NCBI RefSeq assembly: GCF_017312405.1
Contig: NZ_BLTG01000009.1
Coordinates: 358 to 64,357, forward strand
DNA length: 64,000 nucleotides
From: Mycobacterium sp. PO1
GTDB taxonomy: Bacteria > Actinomycetota > Actinomycetes > Mycobacteriales > Mycobacteriaceae
Direction: 5' to 3'
Part shown: piece by piece, positions 48,764 through 57,167 of the stretch
Numbering within the stretch: the first letter of the stretch is position 1
Layout of the letters: each line of letters starts with the position of its first letter
The notes under the pieces: generated by a model
The model's database searches: none
Told to the model about the DNA's origin: nothing
What the model saw: the letters and a program-made list of their open reading frames with translations, nothing else
Translations under genes and position numbers: made by a program

Positions 48764-49708
48764 ATGACCCAGTCCCTCGTGGCGATGGGCTACCAGGACA
48801 ACTGGGTGCAGATCCTGGGCTCGTCGTTCATGCGCAACGCCTGGCTCGGCGGAACGATCGTCGCGCTCGCCGCGGGTCTGATGGGCTACTTCATCGTGGT
48901 GCGCAACTCCTCATTCGCCGCGCACGCGCTGGCCCACATCGGGCTGCCCGGTGCTACCGGCGCGGTGCTGCTCGGGCTGCCGGCGGCGCTCGGGTTGGGG
49001 GTGTTCTGCGTCGGGGGTGCCCTGGCGATCGGGGCGCTTGGCAAACGCGCCTCCGATCGTGACGTCGCGACCGGTACCGTGCTGGCCTTCGCCACCGGGC
49101 TGGGTCTGTTCTTCAACTCGCTGGCCACCCGCAATTCGTCCACCCTGACCAACGTGCTGTTCGGGAACCTGCTGGCGATCACCAACGAGCAGCTGGTGGG
49201 GTTCCTGACGCTGCTGCTGGTGCTGGCGGCCTGCATGGCGTTCATCTACCGGCCGCTGCTGTTCACCTCGGTCAACAGCCAGGTGGCCGAGGCCAAGGGG
49301 GTTCCGGTCCGCCGGCTGTCGGTGGTGTTCATGGTGCTGCTCGCGTTCACGGTGACCATGGCGGTGCAGGCGGTGGGCACGCTGCTGCTGTTCGCGCTCG
49401 TCGTCACTCCCGCGGCGACGGCTCTGATCTTCACCGCGCGCCCCGTGTACGCCATGGCAGTATCGGCGGGCATCGGGGTGTTCTCCGTCTGGGCGGGTCT
49501 CGCGCTGTCCGCGATGTTCAATCTGCCGCCCAGCTTTCTGGTGGTCACCATCGCCTGTGGCATCTGGCTGGTGGTGTGGCTGGGCGCTCGCGTGCCGCGC
49601 CCGAAGCGGACTTCCGCAGCGCAACCCGGTGTGTCCACTAATCTCGGGGAGCATGTCCAGGAGTCCAGCGCCGAGGCGCCGAGCGACCCTGGCCTCACTC
49701 GCCGCTGA
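48764..49708 (+). CDS. znuB: zinc ABC transporter permease ZnuB
   Basis: A 314-residue permease with about eight helices. The family segments FAAHALAHIGLPGATGAVL and AVQAVGTLLLFALVVTPAATALIF are present. The C-terminal 30 residues are hydrophilic and overlap the promoter and first 18 codons of the next gene. ATG 48764 is preceded by GCGGAG from the duplicated 20-bp element. It completes znuABC. Confidence 0.93.
   Translation: MTQSLVAMGYQDNWVQILGSSFMRNAWLGGTIVALAAGLMGYFIVVRNSSFAAHALAHIGLPGATGAVLLGLPAALGLGVFCVGGALAIGALGKRASDRDVATGTVLAFATGLGLFFNSLATRNSSTLTNVLFGNLLAITNEQLVGFLTLLLVLAACMAFIYRPLLFTSVNSQVAEAKGVPVRRLSVVFMVLLAFTVTMAVQAVGTLLLFALVVTPAATALIFTARPVYAMAVSAGIGVFSVWAGLALSAMFNLPPSFLVVTIACGIWLVVWLGARVPRPKRTSAAQPGVSTNLGEHVQESSAEAPSDPGLTRR
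49639..49644 (+). promoter_or_regulatory. -10 hexamer (TAATCT) of the LacI-type gene
   Basis: TAATCT lies inside the 3' end of znuB and ends 8 nt before ATG 49653, allowing transcription independent of znuABC. Confidence 0.4.
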
Positions 49709-50753
49709 GCTCAAGGTCTCGCGGACCACTGTCTCCAACGCCTACAACCGGCCCGACCAACTGTCGGCCGAACTGCGCGAACGTGTGCTGTCCACCGCCA
49801 AGGCGCTCGGCTATCCCGGTCCGGACCCGGTGGCGCGCTCGTTGCGTACCCGCAAGGCCGGCGCGGTGGGGTTGGTCATCACCGAGCCGTTGAACTATTC
49901 GTTCCGGGATCCGGCCGCGCTCGACTTCGTCGCCGGGTTGGCCGAGTCGTGCGAAGCGGTGGGGCAGGGACTGCTGTTGGTGGCGGTCGGGCCCGACCGC
50001 AGTGTCTCCGACGGCTCGGCCGCGGTGTTGGCCGCCGGTGTCGACGGTTTCGTCGTCTACTCAGCCTCCGATGACGACCCCTACCTGCCGGCGATCCTGG
50101 AGCGTCATCTGCCGGTGGTGGTGGTCGACCAGCCCCGCGACGTGCCCGGGGTGTCGCGGGTGTGCATCGATGACCGGGCAGCGATGCGCCGGCTCACCGA
50201 GCACGTGCTCGAGCTCGGTCACCGCGAGATCGGGCTGTTGACGATGCGGCTCGGCCGCGAGTGGCCGGACGCCGGCCCGGCCCCCGCGATCGCTGATCCG
50301 CAGCGGGTTCGTAGCCCGCACTTCCATGTCCAGAGCGAGCGCATCCGGGGCGTGCGTGACGCAATGACTGCGGCGGGGCTGGATCCGGCGTCGCTGACCG
50401 TCGTCGAAAGCTATGAACACCTGCCCTCGTCCGGAGGTGCCGGCGCCGACGCCGCGCTGGCGGCCAATCCGCGCATCACCGCGCTGATGTGTACCGCCGA
50501 CGTGCTGGCGCTGTCGGCGATGGATCACCTGCGGGCCCGCGGGGTCTACGTGCCGGGCTCGATGACGGTGACGGGTTTCGACGGTGTGCCGGAGGCGCTG
50601 CAGCGAGGCCTGACGACGGTCGTGCAACCCAGTGTCGAAAAGGGCCGCCGGGCAGGGGAACTGCTGCACGACCCGCCCCGGTCGGGACTGCCGGTGATCG
50701 AGGTCCTCGACACCGAGGTGATGCGGGGACGGACCTCCGGTCCGCCGGCCTAG
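49653..50753 (+). CDS. LacI-family transcriptional regulator (Rv3575c homologue)
   Basis: A 366-residue regulator. The N-terminal HTH reads LASLAAELKVSRTTVSNAYNRPDQLS with the LacI hinge and GYPGPDPVARSLRTRKAG; the rest is a periplasmic-binding-protein-like effector domain. It carries a long insertion around WPDAGPAPAIADPQRVRSPHFHVQSERIRG. The effector is unknown. ATG 49653 starts 56 bp inside znuB; the stop overlaps the convergent methyltransferase stop. Confidence 0.9.
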   Translation: MSRSPAPRRRATLASLAAELKVSRTTVSNAYNRPDQLSAELRERVLSTAKALGYPGPDPVARSLRTRKAGAVGLVITEPLNYSFRDPAALDFVAGLAESCEAVGQGLLLVAVGPDRSVSDGSAAVLAAGVDGFVVYSASDDDPYLPAILERHLPVVVVDQPRDVPGVSRVCIDDRAAMRRLTEHVLELGHREIGLLTMRLGREWPDAGPAPAIADPQRVRSPHFHVQSERIRGVRDAMTAAGLDPASLTVVESYEHLPSSGGAGADAALAANPRITALMCTADVLALSAMDHLRARGVYVPGSMTVTGFDGVPEALQRGLTTVVQPSVEKGRRAGELLHDPPRSGLPVIEVLDTEVMRGRTSGPPA

Positions 50754-51382
50754 CCGGTCAGTCGGCGCGCCCTGATGATGTCGTCGTGGGTGTGCTGTCC
50801 CTCGAGTCCGGCGGGTACGTCCCGTGGGTGCCGGCGGTCGACGCTGACTTCCCAGCCGTCTGAGAGCAATTCGACGATGTCGTCGTGCCCGAGGTAATCC
50901 GCGGGGTCGAAGCCGTTGGACTTGGCTTTCTCGACGTCGACGTCGGCGTGGTGCACCACGAGCAGTGTGCCACCCGGTGCCACCGCCGCCAGCAGTGCGC
51001 GTTCGGCGTCGTGTCGCGGCGAATGACGCAGCGCCGGATAGTGGGCGGTGACGAGGTCGAAACCGTTGGACGGCAACGGCATGTCCTCGAGGCGGCCGCA
51101 GCGCCACGTGATCTGGACGCCGGCCTCACGGCTTCGCTGGGTGGCGCGGTCCAGGGCGACCTGGGAGACGTCGAGCGCGGTCACCCGCCATCCGCGGGTC
51201 GCCAGCCAGACGGCATCGGCGCCCAGACCGCAACCGATCTCGAGTGCGGTGCCCGGGGCGAGTTCGCCGATCTCGCGGATCAACGCCGCGCTCGGCGCCA
51301 TGTCGGGGAGTTGGTCGGCGAGCGAGCTGTAGCGCTCGTCCCATTCCTCGGCGGTCGCTGTGGGGGAGGGGGATTCAGGCAT
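50750..51382 (-). CDS. class I SAM-dependent methyltransferase
   Basis: A 210-residue Rossmann-fold methyltransferase with motif I LEIGCGLGADAVWLA, acidic residue in TALDVSQ, and LVTAHYPALRH. It resembles tellurite-resistance/thiopurine-type methyltransferases in layout, but the substrate is unknown. It lies downstream of otsB on the same strand with 48 bp between. Confidence 0.82.
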   Translation of the reverse strand: MPESPSPTATAEEWDERYSSLADQLPDMAPSAALIREIGELAPGTALEIGCGLGADAVWLATRGWRVTALDVSQVALDRATQRSREAGVQITWRCGRLEDMPLPSNGFDLVTAHYPALRHSPRHDAERALLAAVAPGGTLLVVHHADVDVEKAKSNGFDPADYLGHDDIVELLSDGWEVSVDRRHPRDVPAGLEGQHTHDDIIRARRLTG

Positions 51383-51430
51383 GTCACCACTGTGCGTCAG
51401 GTGAACGCTGCCGGCAAAGGTTATTGCCGA

Positions 51431-52192
51431 TCAGGCAAAGCGCATACCGCTACGCGCGTCCAGCAGATACTGCAGTGCCACCGCGACGTCGTCCGGCGAG
51501 TCGACCCGGTAGCCCGCCCCGGTGTCCCCGGGCCCGACCTTGACGCCGATGTCGCCGTCGGTGAGCCGCCGGAACGCCTTCTCGTCGGTGACGTCGTCGC
51601 CGAAGAACACCACGGTCGACGCGGCGTGCTGGTCCCGCAGGATGTCGATCGCCTCGCCCTTGTCGGTGGAGATCACGGCGAACTCGAGGACGGCCTTGCC
51701 GGTGGTGGCATGGGCGTCCCACTCGGCGGCGGCCTCCCAGGCCGCGGCCAGCGCGGCCTCCCCGTCGCTCGGCGAAGCGTTGCGCACGTGCAACGCCACA
51801 CTGGCGGGCTTCGTCTCCACGGTGACCCCGGCCCGGCCGGACGCGATCTCCTCCAGCGTCTCGGTGATGTTGCGCAACAGCTCCCGATCGATGTCGTGCG
51901 AGAACCCGTGGTCGAACTCCGCGCCGTGGGATCCCACCAGATGCACCGCGTCCGGCATCGACGACAACGCCCGCAGGTCACGCAACGCGCGACCGGAGAT
52001 CAGCGCGACGGCGGTGGACGGCAGCTCCGCAAGGCCGACAAGGGCGCGTCCGGCCTCGGGCAGCGGGCGGGCATCGGACGGGTTGCTGACGATCGGCGAC
52101 AGGGTGCCGTCGAAGTCGGAGGTGACCAGAAGCCGGGGCAGTTTCGCGGCGGCGTCGAGCGCGCTGGACAGATCGGCAGGCAGGTCGCTCAC
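51431..52192 (-). CDS. otsB: trehalose-6-phosphate phosphatase
   Basis: HAD-superfamily phosphatase of 253 residues that makes trehalose from trehalose 6-phosphate. Motif I is DFDGTLSPI, motif II is ALISGRALRDL, and the C-terminal metal motif is FFGDDVTDEKAF. It lies 4 bp downstream of kstR on the same strand, an arrangement I recall from rapid growers. It is about 140 residues shorter than M. tuberculosis OtsB2 because it lacks the N-terminal extension. Confidence 0.9.
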   Translation of the reverse strand: MSDLPADLSSALDAAAKLPRLLVTSDFDGTLSPIVSNPSDARPLPEAGRALVGLAELPSTAVALISGRALRDLRALSSMPDAVHLVGSHGAEFDHGFSHDIDRELLRNITETLEEIASGRAGVTVETKPASVALHVRNASPSDGEAALAAAWEAAAEWDAHATTGKAVLEFAVISTDKGEAIDILRDQHAASTVVFFGDDVTDEKAFRRLTDGDIGVKVGPGDTGAGYRVDSPDDVAVALQYLLDARSGMRFA

Positions 52193-52196
52193 GCCT

Positions 52197-52811
52197 TCAG
52201 ATCTTAGGCTGGTCGCCGTCCCCGATGAGCAGTCGCACGGCCAGATCCAGGCGTTTGGCGACGTCGGTGGCCGATGCCCGTCGGGTCAGCCAGGCCAGCA
52301 GATTGGACAGCCACACATCGGAGATCACCCGTGCGATGTGGTACTGGTCCTCGGTCGGTTCGCCCTCGCTCATCGCGCGCGCGAACATCGAGTCCATCAG
52401 CTTGCCGACGTGGTCGACCTCACCGGCTGCCGAGGCGTCGGCGAACACGAAGGCCCGAGTCATCGCCTCGGTGAGCAGCGGGTTGCGCTGCATTGCGCGG
52501 TTGAGCTTGCCGACCATGATGTTGAGGCGCTGGTACGGGGTGGCGCCGGCGGCGAGCACCGCCCGGTCGGTCTTGGCGTCGATGCGCTCGAACTCCCGCC
52601 CGAGCGCCGAGACCAGCAGATGCACCTTGGACGGGAAGTACCGGTACAGGGTGCCGACCGCGACATCGGCGCGTTCGGCCACCGCCCGCATCTGAACGGC
52701 CTCGTAACCGCCCTTCGAGGCGATCGCCAGCGTGGCGTCCAGGATGCGCTTGCGTCGCTCGCGCTGGGCCTCGGAGCCGAGTTCGGATTCAGCCAGAACC
52801 GCCACGTTCAT
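52197..52811 (-). CDS. kstR: TetR-family repressor of cholesterol catabolism KstR
   Basis: Represses the cholesterol regulon; released by 3-oxocholestenoyl-CoA-type ligands. The 204-residue protein begins MNVAVLAESELGSEAQRERR and has the HTH QMRAVAERADVAVGTLYRYFPSKVHLL. The ligand domain (RAFVFADASAAGEVDHV, DVWLSNLLAWLTRRASATDV) matches KstR closely. The frame is open a further 87 codons upstream, but that part is not conserved. A KstR box at 53033-53046 lies between it and the divergent fadE34. Confidence 0.95.
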   Translation of the reverse strand: MNVAVLAESELGSEAQRERRKRILDATLAIASKGGYEAVQMRAVAERADVAVGTLYRYFPSKVHLLVSALGREFERIDAKTDRAVLAAGATPYQRLNIMVGKLNRAMQRNPLLTEAMTRAFVFADASAAGEVDHVGKLMDSMFARAMSEGEPTEDQYHIARVISDVWLSNLLAWLTRRASATDVAKRLDLAVRLLIGDGDQPKI

Positions 52812-53032
52812 CACCTGGCGGGGGCGGGTGTCAGCACCAGCGCCCGATGCGGCGCGGGCCGGCGTGCCCGACAATTCTGACGTCCCTGACATGCGACGTG
52901 CGGCTCCTTCGTGATGCGTACCGCTGGAAACGATACGCATGCCGATCCCCGATTGCTCACCTCCGTGCCGTGACGACACCGACGTGCCCTGCTGTGATGG
53001 CGGTCGACTTGACGGTCCAACGCTGGCAATAT

Positions 53033-53046
53033 TAGAACACGTTCTA
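53033..53046. promoter_or_regulatory. KstR operator (kstR / fadE34)
   Basis: TAGAACACGTTCTA matches the KstR consensus TNNAACNNGTTNNA exactly, with perfect 6-bp arms. It is 42 bp before the fadE34 start and about 220 bp before the kstR start. Confidence 0.9.
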
Positions 53047-53087
53047 GTGGGAAGCACGGTCTTCTCGCCCAAACGCTAGGAGTCACG

Positions 53088-55253
53088 GTGTCGGCTAGGT
53101 CCACGAACTCGTCTGCCACCCTCACCGACGAGCAGTCCGCCGCGCGTGAACTGGTTCGGAGCTGGGCGGCCGGATCCCGCGCGGTCGAGGCCGCGCGCGA
53201 CGTCGAGCAGGGTGATCCCGAGGCGTGGCGCTCGGCTTACGACGGTCTGGCTCAACTAGGCACATTCGGTGTGGCACTGCCCGAGGAGCACGGCGGGGCC
53301 GACGGAACCGTGGGCGACCTCTGCGCAATGCTCGACGAGGCGGCTGCCGCGATGGTCCCCGGCCCGGTGGCCTCCACCGCAGTGGCCACCCTGGTGTTGT
53401 CGGATTCACACGCCGAACTGCTGGAATCGTTGGCCTCCGGGGAGCGCACCGCGGGTGTGGCCCTGGCCTCCGACCTCACCTACTCCGACGGACGAGTGTC
53501 GGGTACGGCCGAGTACGTCCTGGGCGGGTCTGCCGGTGGTGTGCTGCTGCTGGCGGCCGGGGACACCTGGGTGCTGGTCGACGCCGCCGCCGACGGCGTC
53601 ACCGTGGAACCGCTGGCCGCCACCGACTTCTCCCGGCCGCTGGCGCGGGTGGTGACCGACGGCGCCGCCGCTGAGGAGCTCGCTGTGCCCGCGCAGCGGA
53701 TCGTCGACCTGATCGTCACGGTGCTCTCCGCCGAGGCCGCCGGTCTGGCCCGGTGGTGCCTGCAGACCGCCACCGAGTACGCCAAGGTCCGTGAGCAGTT
53801 CGGCAAGCCGATCGGCAGCTTCCAGGCCATCAAGCACATGTGCGCCGAGATGCTCCTGCGCTCCGAGCAGGCCTCGGTCGCCGCCGCGGACGCGGCCCGG
53901 GCCGCGTCGGAATCGGCGGGGCAGTCCGAGGATGCGCAGTTGTCGCTGGCCGCCGCACTGGCAGCGTCGGTAGGTATCGAGGCCGCGAAAGCCAACGCCA
54001 AGGACTGCATCCAGGTTCTGGGTGGTATCGGCATCACCTGGGAGCACGACGCGCATCTGTACCTGCGGCGCGCCTACGCCATCGCGCAGTTCCTCGGCGG
54101 GCGGTCGCGCTGGCTGCGGCGGGTCGTTGCGCTGACCCAGCAGGGTGTTCGTCGCGACCTGCACATCGATCTCGACTCGGTGGCCGATCTGCGGCCCGAG
54201 ATCTCCGCCGCGGTCGCCGACGTCGCAGCGAAGCCCGCCGAGCAGCGTCAGGTGGCGCTGGCCGAGGCCGGCTTGCTCGCACCGCACTGGCCCCGGCCCT
54301 ACGGTCGGGCCGCCGGGCCCGCCGAGCAGTTGCTGATCGACCAGGAGCTGGCGGCGGCTGAAGTGGTGCGTCCGGACCTGGTGATCGGGTGGTGGGCGGT
54401 CCCGACGATTCTCGAGCATGGCAGCCAGGAGCAGATCGAGAAGTTCGTCCCGGCGACGTTGCGCGGTGACCTGCGCTGGTGCCAGCTGTTCAGCGAGCCC
54501 GGGGCGGGCTCGGACCTGGCCGCGCTGCGCACCAAGGCCGTGCGCGCGGACGGCGGGTCCGCGGGCGGTGCAACGGGGTCCGGCTGGAAGCTGACCGGGC
54601 AGAAGGTGTGGACGTCGTCGGCGCAGCAGGCGCACTGGGGGGTGTGCCTGGCCCGAACCGACCCGGATGCACCGAAGCACAAGGGCATCACCTACTTCCT
54701 GATCGACATGACGTCACCGGGGATCGTCGTGCGACCGCTACGGGAGATCACCGGCGACGAACTGTTCAACGAGGTCTTCCTGGACGACGTGTTCGTCCCC
54801 GACGAGATGGTCGTCGGGCAGGTCAACGACGGGTGGCGGCTGGCGCGTACCACGCTGGCCAACGAGCGGGTCGCCATGGCTCAAGGCACCGCACTGGGCA
54901 ACCCGATGGAGGAGCTGCTGCGCTCGGTGGCCGAACTCGATGCTGCGCAACAGGATCGGCTCGGCGAGCTGATCGTGACCGCCCAGGTCGGATCGTTGCT
55001 CGACCAGCGCATCGCCCAGTTGGCCGTGGTCGGCGAGGACCCCGGTCCGCAGGCCAGCGCCCGCAAGCTCATCGGTGTGCGTTACCGCCAGGGGCTCGCC
55101 GAGTTCCGGATGGATCTGGCCGAGGGCGCGGGCATCGTGGACAGCACGCAGGTGCACGACTTCCTCAACACCCGCTGCCTGACCATCGCCGGCGGCACCG
55201 AGCAGATCCTGCTGACCATGGCCGGCGAGCGGTTGCTGGGCCTGCCGCGCTGA
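53088..55253 (+). CDS. fadE34: acyl-CoA dehydrogenase FadE34 (ChsE3-type)
   Basis: A 721-residue double acyl-CoA dehydrogenase, made of two tandem ACAD units (about 1-350 and 370-721), which oxidises the shortened (five-carbon) cholesterol side chain as its CoA ester. The second half keeps the flavin-binding segment WCQLFSEPGAGSDLAAL and QKVWTSSAQQAHWGVCLAR, and ends CLTIAGGTEQILLTMAGERLLGLPR. GTG 53088 follows CTAGGAG. It is divergent from kstR under a KstR box. Confidence 0.93.
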   Translation: MSARSTNSSATLTDEQSAARELVRSWAAGSRAVEAARDVEQGDPEAWRSAYDGLAQLGTFGVALPEEHGGADGTVGDLCAMLDEAAAAMVPGPVASTAVATLVLSDSHAELLESLASGERTAGVALASDLTYSDGRVSGTAEYVLGGSAGGVLLLAAGDTWVLVDAAADGVTVEPLAATDFSRPLARVVTDGAAAEELAVPAQRIVDLIVTVLSAEAAGLARWCLQTATEYAKVREQFGKPIGSFQAIKHMCAEMLLRSEQASVAAADAARAASESAGQSEDAQLSLAAALAASVGIEAAKANAKDCIQVLGGIGITWEHDAHLYLRRAYAIAQFLGGRSRWLRRVVALTQQGVRRDLHIDLDSVADLRPEISAAVADVAAKPAEQRQVALAEAGLLAPHWPRPYGRAAGPAEQLLIDQELAAAEVVRPDLVIGWWAVPTILEHGSQEQIEKFVPATLRGDLRWCQLFSEPGAGSDLAALRTKAVRADGGSAGGATGSGWKLTGQKVWTSSAQQAHWGVCLARTDPDAPKHKGITYFLIDMTSPGIVVRPLREITGDELFNEVFLDDVFVPDEMVVGQVNDGWRLARTTLANERVAMAQGTALGNPMEELLRSVAELDAAQQDRLGELIVTAQVGSLLDQRIAQLAVVGEDPGPQASARKLIGVRYRQGLAEFRMDLAEGAGIVDSTQVHDFLNTRCLTIAGGTEQILLTMAGERLLGLPR

Positions 55254-55319
55254 GGCGTGCGCGGGCGCGCCATCTGAAGGCGTGCGCGGGCGCACCATCC
55301 GAAGGCGTGCGCGGGCGCA
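55253..55319 (+). repeat. 25-bp tandem repeat (2.7 copies) between fadE34 and the convergent gene
   Basis: Units begin at 55253, 55278 and 55303 with core GGCGTGCGCGGGCGC. It starts on the last base of the fadE34 stop codon and fills the whole convergent gap. Confidence 0.85.
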
Positions 55320-55901
55320 CTAACCAAATGTGGTCTGTGCGCAGGCGGTCGGAGTGGTGAGGTTGACACCGCTGTAGACGACCTGGATCTGCGAACAGGC
55401 GATGAAGTCCGACCCCGTCGCGGGCAGTCCGGTGCTCCACTGGGTGGGCGCGGTGTCACCGTCGGACTTGAACCGTTCGATGGGGCCGCCGCCGAAGTAG
55501 GTGATGGAGATCTGCACGTCGTTGATCGCCTTGTACATCTTCGACAACACGTTGTTGTGGTTGGCGCCCTTGAGTTCCCGGGGTGTCCCGGACGGGGCGC
55601 TGTACCACGCCTCCTGCCACACGTCGCGATCCGAACTGCGGATGGTGATGGTCTGACGGGCCCAGGTGTCACCCGGGAAGCCGGTGGGGCCGGTCGGCGT
55701 CATCAGGTTCGCCGTGGTGTTGAAGAAGCACCGGTTCTGCGCCGCCACACAGTCGGCGGTGACGTTCATCTGGATCTGGGTGGCGCCGTCGACCGGGATC
55801 GACGACGTGCCGGAGTTGGATGCGCCGGCGGCCGTGGCAGGCTGCGCGAGCCCCGCCGCTGCCAACAGGACGGCGGTGCATGCTGCTGCGAGCCGGTTCA
55901 T
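55320..55901 (-). CDS. secreted hypothetical protein (Rv3572-like position)
   Basis: A 193-residue exported protein. The signal peptide (residues 1-26) ends PATA before AGASNSG. The mature part has two cysteines near CVAAQNRCFF and a third pair region at DFIACSQIQ and TPTACAQ, with many Thr, Asn and Ser residues and a beta-rich pattern. No enzyme motif is recognised. ATG 55901 is preferred to GTG 55907. It follows kshB by 21 bp on the same strand. Confidence 0.75.
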   Translation of the reverse strand: MNRLAAACTAVLLAAAGLAQPATAAGASNSGTSSIPVDGATQIQMNVTADCVAAQNRCFFNTTANLMTPTGPTGFPGDTWARQTITIRSSDRDVWQEAWYSAPSGTPRELKGANHNNVLSKMYKAINDVQISITYFGGGPIERFKSDGDTAPTQWSTGLPATGSDFIACSQIQVVYSGVNLTTPTACAQTTFG

Positions 55902-55922
55902 CGTCACGAAGGTAATCCCTAG

Positions 55923-56993
55923 CTACTCGTCGTAGGTGACTTCGACCGAATCCGACAGGGGATGGGCCTGGCAGGCCAGGATCAACCCCTCCTCCAGATC
56001 GGAGTCCTCGAGGACATCGTTGACCTCCATCTCGGTGTCGCCGGATTTCTTCACCACCGCGCACGCGCCGCAATGCCCTTCCCGGCACGAGAACGGCGCG
56101 TCGAGCCCTTTGTCCAGCAGCACGTCGAGCAGTTTCGCGCGCCGCGGCCAGGACACCTCGTGCGTCTGACCGTCGAGGGTGACCACCGCGGAGGCCGGTC
56201 CCTCGTCGCTGTCGTCCTCCTCCAGTACCACGGCAGCGAACGGGTCGGAGTCGAGTGACTTGAACACCTCGATGTGGATGCGGTCGGGGGACATCCCGGA
56301 GCTGGTCAATGCCTCCTCGGCGGCTTTCATGAACGGTCCCGGGCCGCAGATGAAGGCTTCACGGGCGCCGAACGGGGCGACCAGCTCGGCCAGTCCGGCC
56401 ACTGCCGGCAGGCCCTGCACCGACTCCAGCCAGTGGATGACGGTGAGCCGGTCGGGATATTGGGCCGCGAGCTCGCGTAGCGCGGCGGCGAAGATGACCG
56501 AATTCTCGTCCCGGTTGGCGTAGATCAGCGTGACCTTGCCGCTGCCTTCCGCCAGCGCCGACTTCAGGATCGCCATCATCGGCGTGATACCGCTGCCGGC
56601 GGCGAGCAGCACGAAGTCGGTGTCCAGCGACTTCGGCACGAAGGTGCCCGAGGGCGCCAGCACATGCACCTTCATGCCGGCCTGAGCGTGGTCGCACAGC
56701 CAGTTCGACGCGTAGCCGTCGGCGGTGCGCTTGACGGTGACGGTCATCGGGTCGCCGGTGAACGGCGAGCTGCACAGCGAGTAGCACCGCGCGACCGAAC
56801 CGGTCAGATCGCTGGGCACCCGCAGGGTCAGGAACTGGCCGGGTTGGTAGCGCAGTTTCTCCGGTGCGACGGGGGCGTCGGCAGGAGAGGTGAACACCAG
56901 GGATCGGGCGTCGGCCGTCTCGTCGATGACCTCGGCGATCTCCAGTTCGAGCACATGGGTGCCCAGTGGTTCGTCGGCTTTGACGTCCGTCAC
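55923..56993 (-). CDS. kshB: 3-ketosteroid 9-alpha-hydroxylase reductase subunit
   Basis: Electron-transfer partner of KshA, which opens the steroid B ring. The 356-residue protein has an FAD domain (RCYSLCSSP), an NAD domain (AAGSGITPMMAI, CGPGPFM) and a C-terminal plant-type 2Fe-2S domain (CREGHCGACAVV, with a distal cysteine in LACQAHP). GTG 56993 follows GGGAGG at 7 nt; the frame extends upstream without conservation. It is divergent from hsaA, with a KstR box about 50 bp upstream. Confidence 0.95.
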   Translation of the reverse strand: MTDVKADEPLGTHVLELEIAEVIDETADARSLVFTSPADAPVAPEKLRYQPGQFLTLRVPSDLTGSVARCYSLCSSPFTGDPMTVTVKRTADGYASNWLCDHAQAGMKVHVLAPSGTFVPKSLDTDFVLLAAGSGITPMMAILKSALAEGSGKVTLIYANRDENSVIFAAALRELAAQYPDRLTVIHWLESVQGLPAVAGLAELVAPFGAREAFICGPGPFMKAAEEALTSSGMSPDRIHIEVFKSLDSDPFAAVVLEEDDSDEGPASAVVTLDGQTHEVSWPRRAKLLDVLLDKGLDAPFSCREGHCGACAVVKKSGDTEMEVNDVLEDSDLEEGLILACQAHPLSDSVEVTYDE

Positions 56994-57044
56994 TCGCGCG
57001 CCTCCCTTTCGACGGGCACCGTCATCTGACGCCACCCCAATAAC

Positions 57045-57058
57045 TAGAACAGGTTACA
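57045..57058. promoter_or_regulatory. KstR operator (kshB side)
   Basis: TAGAACAGGTTACA fits TNNAACNNGTTNNA at every fixed position; 52 bp upstream of the kshB start. Confidence 0.85.
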
Positions 57059-57112
57059 GAAATGAATGTCTGCAGGTCCAGCCGCCGCAGGGCACCGCTG
57101 CTCGACACAAAT

Positions 57113-57126
57113 CGTAACGTGTTCTA
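57113..57126. promoter_or_regulatory. KstR operator (hsaA side)
   Basis: CGTAACGTGTTCTA has one mismatch to the KstR consensus and overlaps the hsaA -10 (TAATCT, 57125-57130), a natural repression position. Confidence 0.8.
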
Positions 57127-57130
57127 ATCT
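57125..57130 (+). promoter_or_regulatory. -10 hexamer (TAATCT) of the hsaADCB operon
   Basis: TAATCT fits TANNNT, shares its first two bases with the KstR site, and lies 37 bp before the hsaA GTG, leaving room for the GGGAGG ribosome site. Confidence 0.5.
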
Positions 57131-57167
57131 CAATACCGTCAGTCCGCACTCCCTGGGAGGCATACCC

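Noticed and set aside
52812..53072. 87-codon extension upstream of kstR
   Set aside because: Not conserved in KstR and it covers the KstR operator; treated as an untranslated leader.
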